DNA of 64,000 nucleotides from Dendrophyllia cribrosa (lineage: Eukaryota > Cnidaria > Anthozoa > Scleractinia > Dendrophylliidae): assembly GCA_024195265.1 (NCBI GenBank), contig JAJLRJ010000009.1:582501-646500 (forward strand). Reading direction: 5' to 3'. Positions 10,380-22,600 of the stretch are shown one piece after another. The translations under genes and the position numbers were made by a program. Positions within the stretch are counted from its first letter, which is position 1. Each line of letters opens with the position of its first letter. The notes under the pieces are model-generated. The model did no database searches and had not been told where the DNA came from. It saw nothing but the letters and a program-made list of their open reading frames with translations.

Positions 10380-11315
10380 AAACATATTTCATACAGCTAC
10401 ATCTACTCATATGACTTCTCCAGACAGAAACGTATTGTCAACAAAGAAGAGTGGTCTGCCCTTAATGATTTGCGCAATGATGATAGCATCATTATTACAA
10501 AGCCTGACAAAGGAAACGGAATTGTCATCGTCAATAAACTTGATTATCTTAATAAAATAAAACAGTTGATCTCTGATGAGACAAAATTTAAGAAACTTAC
10601 ACAAAACCCGACGAAGTCTAGGGAGGACAGCTTGCTAGCATATCTTCGTAAACTTAGAAAAGATGAAATCATCGATGATGTCACCCTTGAGAAGATACTT
10701 CCATCTGGTTCTTCTCCTGGTGTCCTCTATGGTCTTCCCAAGGTTCACAAGTCTGGTTGCCCTTTTCGCCCTATTGTTTCGTCTGTAAACACTTATAACT
10801 ATAACCTTGCATCTTATTATGTACGCGTTCTTCAACCAATCTCCACCAACCGGTTTACAGTAAAGATTCTTTTAGTTTTGCTGAATGGGCCAAGTCTTAT
10901 AATCACAACAACGAGTTCATGCGCTCCTTTGATGTTAGCTCGCTGTTCACCAACGTTCCACTTGATGAGACAATACAGATCTGTTTAGACAAATTATATG
11001 CCTTACCTAATCCACCTAAGTTACCTCGCCCTGTTTTAAAAAATCTACTTGTTTTTGCGACCAAGAGGAGCCATTTTGTGTTTGATGGTCAGTACTATGA
11101 TCAGGTTGACGGAGTCGCCATGGACTCTCCTTTGGGCCCGGTTTTAGCAAATATTTTTATGTGCCATTTTGAAGAGAAGTGGGTGATGAATAACAGCGAT
11201 TGTCCTACTGTCTGGTTTAGATACGTTGATGACACTTTCACCTTATTTCGCCACAAAGACACAGGTATTAAATTTCTTCATTATCTAAACAGCCGGCATG
11301 TGAACATTCATTTGT

Positions 11316-11416
11316 AATTTGTTTAGGCTAGTTAGCTTAGCTAGGTTAGGTTTCCTGATGATTTTACCGTGTTTAAATAAAGATTTACAGTTACAGTTAC
11401 AGTTACAGTTACAGAA
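11316..11416 (+). mobile_element. Short retroposon tail ending in TTACAG repeats
   Basis: About 100 bases interrupt the reverse transcriptase between the LHYLNSRHVNIHL and NQEIPFLDV segments. The insert ends AAATAAAG followed by tandem TTACAG hexamers at about 11388-11415, as expected for a 5'-truncated non-LTR element with a simple-repeat 3' tail. It introduces a stop directly after the N-terminal part. Confidence 0.5.
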
Positions 11417-11830
11417 CCAAGAAATTCCATTCCTTGATGTCTCTATCAAACGTCATAACAACTCCTTTTCAACATCCATCTACCGCAAGAAAACTTTCAC
11501 TGGACTTTATACTAAATGGGACTCATTCACACCTCGAAAGTACAAGATTAACCTCCTCCGAACACTCACTTATCGCTGTCTCCGCATCTGTTCCTCACCC
11601 TCTTTGTTGCAGTCTGCCCTAGATGATCTAAAGAATCTTTTGTCACACAATGGTTACCCCCGGGGTATTATTACTTACAAAATGAACGATGTTGTGACCA
11701 GAAGCAGAAACAAGTCAAAAGATCATGTTACTACGGTACCCAAAAGAGATGTTTTCATCGTTTTGCCTTATCAGGGTTCCACAGTAAAGTCATTACACAG
11801 CAACTTAAATCCTGTATCTGCAAGTTCTAT

Positions 11831-12144
11831 CACAGGGAGCCCAGACAATCTGTTTGTGTAACATGACTGTTTGTAATTTTATAGGAAATGTATGGGATTT
11901 ACCTAAATTTCATATTATAGCGACGTATCGCCAAATGCATGTACTGATTAACGCTAAATGAACGTTAAATTACATTATTTGTTGTGTGTACAACAAATAA
12001 GGTAATTAAACGTTTATTTAGCGTTAATCAGTACATACATTTGGCGATACGTCGCTATAATATGAAATTTAGGTAAATCCCATACATTTCCTATAAAATT
12101 ACAAACGGTCATGTTACACAAACAGATTGTCTGGGCTCCCTGTG
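11831..12144. mobile_element. Foldback MITE inserted in the Penelope-like element, with 7-bp target duplication
   Basis: Two nearly identical arms of about 150 bases face each other around 11990. The ends are CACAGGGAGCCCAGACA and its complement. The element is flanked on both sides by GTTCTAT (11824-11830 and 12145-12151), a clear target-site duplication. Deleting the element and one GTTCTAT restores the reading CKFYGCFNL across the join, so it inserted into a coding Penelope copy. There is no coding capacity. Confidence 0.88.
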
Positions 12145-12407
12145 GTTCTATGGTTGTTTTAACCTTAGAATTATTTTTCGAAACACTCGCCGGATTAAGT
12201 CTTTTTTCCCCTACAAGGACAGACTTAGCCGCTCTCTCACGTCAAAGGTCGTTTACAAGGCAAGCTGCTGGGACTGTGACGATTTTTATATAGGGAAAAC
12301 AAAGCATCGATTACATGACAGAAAAACTGAACATTTTAAAGCACTCACGAAGGGTTGTCACGCATCGGCCATTGCAGATCATATGACTTCAACGGGTCAC
12401 GACATCA

Positions 12408-12500
12408 GACTCGTACCCAGTCGTCACTTATTTATTTTATTCGCAAGTAATTTGGGAAGGAAAATTGACGCGCGCAAAGGCGCTTGGGAAGGAGGGAGAA

Positions 12501-12531
<31 letters not shown>

Positions 12532-12607
12532 AGTAAAGTTTTATTTCCTTCCTTCCCTTGATGCACCGCGATCTTAGAAAATAAAGAGAAGCGACTGGGT
12601 ACGAGTC
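12408..12607. mobile_element. Small MITE with 16-bp inverted ends inside the GIY-YIG region
   Basis: The ends are GACTCGTACCCAGTCG and its exact complement, enclosing about 170 bases with AAGTAAGTAAAAAG repeats. It splits the GIY-YIG tail between TSTGHDI and WDHFEI. A target duplication is only approximate (CGACATCA versus CAACATTA), so its exact boundary is uncertain. Confidence 0.7.
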
Positions 12608-12891
12608 TGCCACAACATTAAATGGGATCATTTTGAAATTTAACAACTGGGCGATCGGATATCCATTGTAGAATTAAGGAGACATTATTGATTAAGGATT
12701 TAAAACCAGCTTTAAATGAAAATGTGGGTAGTGAGAAACTTTTTCTTTACTAGCCTTGTATATATGTTTATATTTTCTAGCAGACTTTAAGATAGGTCTG
12801 TATATTATCTTTTTTCACTATTGTCATTTCTTTTAAATTAGGTTCCAGTCTTTCTCCATAGCATTTAAATTTTATTGTATTATATCCAACC

Positions 12892-12894
<3 letters not shown>

Positions 12895-12922
<28 letters not shown>

Positions 12923-12934
12923 GAAACGTCAAGT
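12895..12934 (+). ncRNA. Hammerhead ribozyme-like motif at the Penelope 3' end
   Basis: All core positions of a type I hammerhead can be placed. Stem I is ACTT/AAGT (12895-12898 with 12931-12934). The core is CTGAAGA (12899-12905), then one extra T. Stem II is GTATGT/GCATAC with a TGAA loop (12907-12922). GAA is at 12923-12925, stem III is a self-complementary ACGT (12926-12929) and the cleavage-site C is at 12930. Penelope-like elements are known to carry hammerhead ribozymes. A loopless palindromic stem III implies action as a dimer. Self-cleavage is inferred. Confidence 0.62.
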
Positions 12935-12960
12935 CATTAATCAAAGTTTTTTACAACATG

Positions 12961-13642
12961 CGTTGTTTTGTCATGTTTAGTCGTACTAGTTATTCTACAC
13001 GGAGAAAGTTGTTTTTGTGAACTTTTGTACGGTCTAAATGTACTGTGCAGACGGTCGCGTAATTCTGTTTTTGAGAATTTAAAATTGAAAAATAGCCCGG
13101 TTGTCAATCTTAATTCTTGTGCTTCCGACCTTTTACCTCAGTTAAGTTTATCATCGGCTTTCTGTTCCGAGAGCTATGCTGTAAGGCTCAGCCTATCTAT
13201 ATATATTATATGTGAATTCACCGTTTTCCAGTTTCATGTTGTGATGCCATAATAATATGGCTTGGATACATAGCTTCAGTGTTTTGTGTTTCCCTGCCGA
13301 GGAAACACATATCACACCGGGAGCAGGTAAAACGACCCTTAAAGGGGGCGGTTTTCGCGCCTATTCCCCTCTGTCAGCGCTCGCGGTATTTTTACTTCGC
13401 GTGCCACCTATTCTTCGCTCCCCACTATCTGAACGCCTGGAACAAGCTAGCCTGACTGCAGCGTGCGTGTGTTTCCATACAGGATTCATTGAAATGATGC
13501 GATTCACGAGGGAATATATAGACACTGCTCGCAATCCACGATCAAAACACGTTGTGTGGCGCGTTACGCGCGCGACACTCCTGGCCTCGCTCTCGCATTG
13601 TTTGTGAAAAGACTGGGTTCTAGACAGCTCGTCATTCTCAAA
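12961..13642. promoter_or_regulatory. Upstream region and probable 5' UTR of TTC17
   Basis: From about 13320 to 13620 base composition shifts to CpG-rich (TCGCGCC, CGCTCGCGG, TTACGCGCGCGACAC), consistent with an unmethylated promoter. No TATA box is obvious. Open frames at 12968-13252 and 13257-13607 have no recognisable domains and are not called. The transcription start is not determined. Confidence 0.4.
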
Positions 13643-13690
13643 ATGGTGGAAGTAAGGAATCCTGATCGAAAATGTGTGAATTTAATTTAG
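13643..13690 (+). promoter_or_regulatory. Upstream ORF overlapping the TTC17 start codon
   Basis: An ATG in good context (AAAATGG) opens a 15-codon frame that ends in TAG at 13690, inside the first coding exon and out of frame with it. Ribosomes using it would bypass the TTC17 ATG at 13672, so it could dampen translation if the mature 5' UTR contains it. Confidence 0.5.
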
Positions 13691-16600
13691 CATTTTATAT
13701 TATTACTTTGGCTATTTTATGGTCGCAACCATTCTGCAAAGGAGCAACACACTGGACAGTCACAGAAGATGGAAGAATCCAACAGCAGGTACAACAGTTA
13801 AATCAATTATCTTTTAAATTATTCACACATTCAAACCCGTTTGTTTGTACATTGTAAGCTTATAGTTTACGAAAGCTAAAAGCTTATTTGATTTTAGCTT
13901 ATTTTCCCATTTTGGTATTGTTATCCCCTTTTTACAAGACGTATAATTGAAGCATTTTACGTTAAGCTCTTGTGAAGTGTATATAGTTGTATGAAACCCC
14001 AAATTTGTTAATATTTATTGTTTCTTATCTGATTTCAATAAATGATGATGTGTCCTACTTTGAAGGATCAGGTAGCTTCTAAATTTGCATTTACGTTATG
14101 AACGAGTAAAGCGGATGTAATTTAACCGATCCTTAAATAAATAAAAAAATTCTTACAGTTAGCTTAATATAATAATACTATTAAGTAATTTATATTGCAC
14201 AGTTATCAATATATTAATTTTTAACTTTGCATTATAATTTACTACTGAAAAACTATATTAGCATAAAGGTTCTAAGAATAGAAATACAATATCTTGGGCC
14301 ACTTTTGTTCACAATCCATACCAGCTTTCTCTACGATGTTGTCAGTGGTCACTTGCCTTAACTGTGTGTGCACTGCTATGCAGATGATGCTCAGTTGTAT
14401 GTGTTGTTTAGTCCCAAGGAGGAGTCTGGTCAGGCAGAATTTGCTGTTTCTGCTGTTGAACATTGTATAAAGCAGGGTTTTCATTAAGAATTGTAGTAGC
14501 AGGAGAATAGTGTAAAGTAACAGGAGAATATTATGAAAGAGCGAAGATAGCTACATATTGCCATCGAAATTTAGCCGGAGAATTCTGCGTAGTAGACGGA
14601 GAATTCTCCGATCTCCGATGCCTAATGAACACCCTGATAAAGGACATTTGGATTTGGATGACTGAAGATAAATTCTTAATGAACGACCATGCACCACCAC
14701 CACCTGAATAAATGAATAGTTTGTAATGCCACAGATCAGAGTATAATTATTATGATAAATATGTAGACCTTTTCAAAGTAAAATGTGTCATTTTGAAAAC
14801 GTGGCAAACAAGTCAGGTGTATCATGGGAAATAAAGCAATCTTCTCCCCAGGGCCTTCTCCACTTACAACCTGTATCTTGCTGGCTGCCAGTGGCATGCT
14901 GTGTTGTCAACGGCACTTTTCTACCGATTTCTTAGCTCGACAACAATAACAGCAGGAACAAAAAAACAAATATCTTCTAAACAACTGTGAACTATCCCTA
15001 CAGATCCACTCATTTTGTATAATATTCTTGTTTACTAGTTTATTTCAGGACCATCCTGAAAACCACTTCAGTAAGAGGAGATTCCTCACTCAGTTAAAAT
15101 ATTTCTAATTATAATTATTATAAATGCAAAATAAGTTGTTTTAAGAATTAACAAATTTTATCATGATTTTCATCATGTGCTTCAATGCTAATTTATATAG
15201 ATCTACCTTATACAAGTAACTTTTTAATGAAATATATATGTTGTGGTTTAAATTTTTCTTTGGTTTAAAAATTTTCAAACCAGTTTGATTTTGATTTTCC
15301 TTTGTCTCAGATTCATTATCATAATCTGACACAAAAGAAAACAAAAATTGAACTGGTTTAAAAAATTTTAAACCAAAGAAAAATTTGAACCACAACATAT
15401 ACATATAATAGATTAAGTGCTTGCAGCAGAAATGTATGAATATTACAATGCCTTGCTTGCGGCTTGCTATTAAAATTCATACAGGGATTGTACAGTTCTG
15501 CTACAAGTATTAAATATCTCACTTACAAAAGAACGATATAGCGGTGAAGCTTATTAGCATTCTTATTTATCCATGATACATTATAGCTCTTCTCTATTAG
15601 GATTTAACAAACCTTCATTAAACTTTCATTTCTTTTGTATAATTTTCCTTGTGAGTTATTGGTGAATTTTATAAGTAGATAATATTTTTATACTTACATA
15701 ATTTTATCGTATTTTTTTTAACCCTGTTGATTTTTTGGCATTCTTGGGAATTAAAGGGTTAAATCAAATATTGTAATATTTATGCATGTATTTTACCCAA
15801 AATAAGTTGTCAAAGGACATGACTTTTTTGTATCCAGGTATTTTTAGCCCTGATTCAGATTGAACTTTAATATAATTATGGTTTCTTTTTAGGCTGACTC
15901 CATCTTTAATCTCAAAAGTCCATATGACTTGGTCACCTTCATTCATCAGCAAAGCGCATTTGACAGACTAAAAGTTTTACGAGAAGAGTACCTTGAAGAA
16001 AAAAGAAAGGTGATAGAAGCTAGAGAGAAGGAACGAGAGGAGGTACAAAAATCTTTTTACAAAGTGGATCCAGATTGTGTTGATGCAGGGAAACACATTT
16101 CAGAGTTTGAGTTGCATCTGGAGATGACTCTTCCTTTTGGGAAAAAAGGCATCAAGTAAGCATTCCTGACTTGTTATTGTGTTTTAATGAAATATTACAA
16201 TACATGTAATTATTGAAGTGCTGGGGGAATAGGGCGATTTCAGAAAATATCCATATACCATACCATGGGCAGCATCTTGGAATTCTGAGGGCAAGGGGGG
16301 GTTGTTTGGCCGGGAATTTCGAAGGCATGGGGGGGAAAGGGGTGTTTAGGTCAGGAATTCCAAATGCAAGGGGGGGGGGGGGGGAGATGATCAGGTCTGG
16401 CTGGATTACCAGAGTGAAAAAACAGGTTGAAAATGCTGATCTGTTGGCTTTTCTATAGTTCATAAATCAAGCACGAACTGAGGACAGCGGATAAAGGTTG
16501 ATCACTCAAGTGTTTACACAAGTGTTGCTTTTTGCCGTTCCACTTTCAAGTTGTTTTTCACTATTTTATAAAACTTAATTTGAACAATTTGGAAATAATC

Positions 16601-19600
16601 TTGAATCTTGATTAAGTCACCATAGCGAGTAACTGAAAAAGTAATTTATAACAATTATTTATAGTAACCTTCATACTGTTATTTCCAGCATACCAGACCA
16701 TGTCAACCTATGTCAACCCCTGCCATCGCACTTGGATCCTCCTTACTGCAGAACAGAGTTGCCAACTGTCATATACAGTTATGATCATCTTGAGGGTGTT
16801 AATGGTCGATATCAGCTGAACACCAGTGCAGAGCCAATGCTGTTGTCAAGCTTTTCTTCATATTTTAAGACTGTAGAAGAGTTGGGAGGACGTGTGAGTT
16901 TGGCACTAGAAAGGGTCAGTTAAATTTCTACAGTTGATGACCATGAGGGCTGCCTTAATTTACATGTAATCTTAATAAAAGTTGTAGGCAGCCAAGTTTA
17001 AAGACCCATTATCACTTTCCGTGATGCATTGCGGGCATTCTTGAATTTCCTGTCCATAAAACCGTTTTTTGGCTGGGAAGTTTAATCTGTTTGATTCCTA
17101 AAAAAATTTGTTTACATCGGGGAATCTGTATCGTCTATTAACTTCAAGATGATTTCTTTCAAATATTTAGTTCATATTCAAGTCATTGTATCTTTTTTTG
17201 TATGTTTTCTTGTATTTTCCATCGTTACTAGTATGTTTTCTAAGCAACGCCGATGAAGGCTCGAGGCCACTGTCAAAAAAAACAAGAACATTCAGAAGGT
17301 TTAGCTCAGAAATTCGGTCGTCTGTGAAAAGGAAATAAGTCTATTAGATTGCCTACTAGTTAAGATTTATCTTCGAATCTTTTCATTGTAATTGTTTTTA
17401 GAACATTCATTTTCTACATACTGTGGGTTGACATTTGAATCTTACCATCAATTCATAGACAGGAATGAATAATGCTCCCTGGACATGTAAACAACAGAAA
17501 AAGTATTCCATGGAAGTTGTAGGAAGTTTTCTCTTGTCCCTAGCCGTCAAATTTTTTTCGATGCAAACTTTTGAAGCCGATAATACTTCCTCCGCCAGTG
17601 GAGCTCACTAATACCAGGAGCAGCTGGGATTATTATGCCCCCAAACCCCCCTAGATCCTGATGGTCGTTTACACGCCCATATTGTCACTATCAAAAATTG
17701 CTCCAGCCCCAGCCACTCTTTATACATTTCCTGGATCCACCCCTGAATACTGTATGCCCGATGAAAACACTTCTCGGCTCGCTGGAGGTTTTGTTTTAAG
17801 CAGCATTGACCTTAAACTTTCCGTAATATTAGCAGGAGGTTTTCCGCCTCCCTCGACATGAAAATTTTTTCAATGCGATCTTTTGAAATGGAGGAAACTA
17901 CCTCGGTGACTGGAGCTACACTAAGGCAGGTTGAGTGGCCCCAGACAAAATATGAGACATGTTATACAGGCTTTTGATATCTAACAGGACTGCTTCTTGG
18001 GACTTATAAATGTTAAAATTAATGTTGAACAAAATTTTAAATGCAGTGTTTATTTCTTCCTCGAGATGAGAGGCCAAAATTTCACTTCGCGAGAGATTGC
18101 ATTTATCTGGATCCAAATCAAAATAAACAATGTGCAGTGCATCACGGTAAGTGACAATGGGTCTTTAAGAAGCAACATGTCAATGATGATGATGAACTTC
18201 CAACTTTTTGGTGTTAAAATATTCTGTTTTGTCATGTTATGACCAGAATTTTCCTTTTCCATTGCAGAACTCCAGCTCTTGGGTTCTACTCAATCTTGCA
18301 GCTTATTACTGGAGAATCAAAGGCAATGCCTTTGAGGCTGTAGACTGTCTACGACAAGCTTTGTATTTCTCTCCCAGGTGTTTCATCATGCTGATCTGTA
18401 CTAATAATATACCTGTAGTGAGTGCATAGTGGTCATAATCAGTTGCAGACCACACTCCGTCAGAAATTGAAACAAATTGCAGAAAGGGGTGTTACACTGT
18501 GCAATGCTAAAAAAGTTGCTTCAACTATTGCAGAAAGTAGAACTCGATTTGATTCTACTTCTTACAAGTAATGGTCAAATTGAAAATACCATAGTGACGT
18601 CTCAAAAATAAAGTAAGCGGAAATGATCACAGCTGTAAAAACCATTTACATGTAATTCTTCATTCTTATATTCAGAAGTATCAAATTGAATGATTTGAAC
18701 GAGACCTTTCAATTGAACCAACAGGAATAATATAATAAGAAAATGTTTTTTTTTTAGTTTGGCATCACCCTCCCAACATCTCAGGGAAATGTACTTTTGG
18801 TTTCATAATGAAAGCGATGATGATTAAAATTAATATTGTAGCCTGGGAATAGAACAATGAACACTTTTTTGATGCTGGATATTTAGCTTTGTGCAAAAAA
18901 ATCACTTAATTTAGCTATTAATGGCTACCCAAAAGTAGCAGCCTCTTGGGCCTGCTATGCTGTAATGCGATAGTAACTGGACCTGCTACACTGTAATGTC
19001 GATAGTAACTGGGCCTGCTACACTGTTATGTCGATAGTAACTGGGCCTGCTACACTGTAATGTCGATAGTAACTGGGCCTGTTACACTGTAATGTCGATA
19101 GTAACTGGGCCTGCTACACTGTAATGTCGATAGTAACTGGGCCTGCTACACTGTTATGGCGATAGTAACTGGGCCTGCTACACTGTTATGCCGATAGTAA
19201 CTGGGCCTGTTACACTGTTATGTCGATAGTAACTGGGCCTGCTACACTGTAATGCCATCGATAGTAACTGGGCCTGCTACACTGTTATGCCGATAGTAAC
19301 TGGGCCTGCTACACTGTAATGCCGTCGATAGTAACTGGGCCTGCTACACTGTAATGCCATCGATAGTAACTGGGCCTGCTACACTGTAATGCCGTCGATA
19401 GTAACTGGGCCTGCTACACTGTAATGCCGTCGATAGTAACTGGGCCTGCTACACTGTTATGTCCATAGTAACTGGGCCTGCTACACTGTAATGCCGTCGA
19501 TAGTAACTGGGCCTGCTACACTGTAATGCCGTCGATAGTAACTGGGCCTGCTACACTGTAACGTCGATAGTAACTGGGCCTGCTACTATGGGACCTTACA

Positions 19601-22600
19601 GTATCGCACAATATTAAGGTACAGAATGGTATTGGCAGTGCTTAATTTCTCTGTTATTATAATTGCATTAATTTTAGGGAGCACAAAGACCGTGCCTTGA
19701 TGAGTCTTGCAGCAGTGCTACATCACACAAATCACAGCCATGATTCTCTGGTTCTGTTTCACACAGCCATTGATATAGGCAGTGAACTGTCTGTTTCTCA
19801 TTATCTCCTTGGAAATATCTACGCTGTGAGTTGAACCTTGTTTGTTATTAACATCCACAAGGGGAAAAGTGCTTCTCATGCAAGGGGCAGATCTAGAATA
19901 TTTTGAAGGAGAGTGGCTAAACATGTGTTTGTTTTAATTTCTTTTTTCTTTGGTGGATTTAGGGTAGCTATACACCAAATGCATCGCCCCTAGTATTTGA
20001 GTAAAAATGTCACTCGATTGCTCGCTCACTCGCTCGACCGCCTGTAGACATTGAACCCACGATATGTAATGGTTACCTGCCTTATACCCATGGGGACGGT
20101 GTTTACTGTTAGAGGGAGGGGAGGGTGGGGAGTTGGATGCAACGAGTGGTGGGTGGGGGCTGGTACAGCAAAATGCTTGGGAGAGGGAGGGGTCTGAAGG
20201 GGTACAGGATCTTTTAGAGCATTTCATATTCACAAGTTGGCTCATAGGACTCATAGGAGCATTTGATTGATTTATTTTTTTTTCCTTATTTTGCTCGCTC
20301 AACAGTCTATGAAACTGTATGAAATGGCTGAATTGTGCCACCGATTCACACTGGTGGTTTCACCCGACACTGATTCGCTATGTGAACGGGTGAAAGCAGT
20401 GAGGTGTGAGCTGAAACTAAAGGAGCTTTTACATGAACGGCAATTGTAAGTGTTTTTTCCTTACACCTTTAAGATTTACTTTCTTGATTTAAAGTTTTCA
20501 GAATCAATCATACATTGCTTGAAAAGCAACTCCCTTTCTGATTCAATTTTGAGTTAGAACATCTGATTTTGCAGTTATATTTGTTGGCATATTTTAGATC
20601 TCCCAAAGTAGCGGCCACCCGAAAGTAGCTGCTGTCCAAAAATTATGGCACCTTGGGACTGCTAATTCCGAAAGTAATGTGGGCTCAGGGCTTCTATCAC
20701 AATTCTACAGCATTGTGACAGTATTGTGACAATATTGTGACAGTATTGTGGTACCATTTTCCTGTTCCCAGGCTGTTTTTTTCTGCATGTCCCGCAAAAT
20801 GAGAGGAAGGATATGATGAAGATAGTCCCAGGGAATGAGGCCAAGGTATAAATAACACAGATTTGTGTCATTTTTTTTTCTGAAACCTTTAAATTTAAAT
20901 CAAAAATACAAAATATGAAAATGTTGGTTAATAATGAAGTCAGCTGTTTTGGAATCTCTTAGGTTTAAAAATAATTTTGAACCACCCACAAAATGAGTTC
21001 CTGCATCTTCACAGTTTTCTTTTAAAATTTATAATGAATTTTATATAGGAACTCCCCGGGTTTGCCCCCATCCCCCCTCCGCCTCCCCCCTATAAGAGGT
21101 CATGGGTCAACTGTGACTCATGTGCGACCTAACCTTACCTTACCCCACCCAAGGGATGCCTGATGAGAGTTCTATTTACTTTCCTGTCTTAGAGATTTTA
21201 ATGAGACATTGGACAGTCTAAAAACTCCAGAACTAGATTTAACTAAAGAACTTAGCAGAGAAGCAGTGGCGAAAAAGCAATTTCTTCCTCTGGAGACGTA
21301 CAAGAGGCAGCTTGATCAAGTGTACACCACCGTACAGGGGATAGCTAAACAGATAGAAACGTGCAAGAGCAGACCTGGCCAAACAAAACACGTAAGGATA
21401 TTGAGCTCTGTCTCTGGAGAAAGACTATACATAGTGTTTCGTTTCTGTCAGAGCTAGTTCAAGCTGTGTTTGGGAAAGGCATGACATGTGTGTCCCCTCG
21501 CAGCAGATGAAAATCGCCTGACATGTGTGTCCCCTCCCAACAGGTGATTTTCGTGATGCCTGTTTTACTTGTTTGACTATTCCTAAGAGAAAACAGATGT
21601 CTGCTGTGGAATAAGAAACCATTTCTCGTGATTCCCTTAGTTATTTAATGCAGCTACATCATAGTGCTGAATCAGACACACATTCATGGTCCCAGCCACA
21701 CACAAACACTACATTTTGCATACGGGAAGTTCCATCGTCGTGCCTCTTTTCTTCTCTTTCAGGATTTGCACCTGTCATTTGATCACGCTGCAGCAAAGGA
21801 GAAGCATTCAGGTCAAGTAAAAAGAAAAGAAGCCGAGAAATCTGCTCACCGTCATGAAGACGGTAAACATGGCCATCAAACTGAAAATACAAGCTCAGGA
21901 ATACAGGGTAAAACGCTTGAAAAATCCATGATAATCACTGAAGATGTCAAGGCTACTTCTTACTCTGAAAAAAGCTCGCAGAAATCTAGCGATACAAACA
22001 ACGAAGAAAGCGAGAACTCGATTGAGAAAGAGAGTGGCAAAATAAGTGAAACGCTAGAAGCTACAAATTCTCAATCGGATAATTCTAATATTTCAATGGA
22101 AGAGGAAACCATGCAGAATCTTGAAGAGGCTCGTTTGGCGCTTAAGCGATTAAAAAGCATCATCAAAACTGTTAGCCAAGCTCGCCATTCTGCATTAAAC
22201 ACTGTGGATGTTGCCGAAGAAAAGTCTTCACAATTTGATTCAGATATTGATAGTGTAGATGGTGCAAAAACAGCTCCAAGTAGAGTGAGTGCCATTAAAA
22301 GCACGCAAACGGTGGTTCAAAAACAAAGCACAGTACAGAAAGCCTCCGGAAATCCACATCGTACGGGAAGAAGAGGAGAAAGCGGCTTAAAAATGCCAAA
22401 AAGCGATTCTGGTAGAAGAGAAGACAACGCTAATACAGTTATTTTAGAGGAAACTAAATTTGCCAAGCTAAAAGGAGAATCTGTAGTAACAAATAAAAAT
22501 GGTCCTGGAATAAAATTGGATAAGATGGCTTCTAAGAACACGCGGGAAATTTCTGACGCTGAGTTACTGTTTGAAGAACCAAAAGGAAGTCATCCGTTCG

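Larger units (their letters stand above)
10380..12960 (+). pseudogene. Decayed Penelope-like retroelement (reverse transcriptase plus GIY-YIG nuclease)
   Basis: Coding remnants in several frames follow the order of a Penelope-like element. 10470-10860 holds the KPDKGNGIVIVNK block, the LPKVHK block and the FRPIV block. 10919-11315 holds FDVSSLFTNVPLDE, the DSPLGPVLANIFM block and the catalytic FRYVDDTF motif. 11420-11820 holds the thumb/connector with EIPFLDVSI. 12260-12400 holds the GIY-YIG nuclease (YKASCWDCDDFYIGKTK, then an R...E pattern). A frameshift near 10860, a small insertion at 11316, a MITE at 11831 and another at 12408 break it, so it cannot encode a working enzyme. In intact elements the reverse transcriptase and nuclease act together in target-primed insertion. 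The 3' end carries a hammerhead ribozyme. Exact element ends are not defined. Confidence 0.85.

Noticed and set aside
13257..13607. 116-codon frame upstream of TTC17
   Set aside because: It lies in the CpG-rich promoter region, has no recognisable domain and no splice links.
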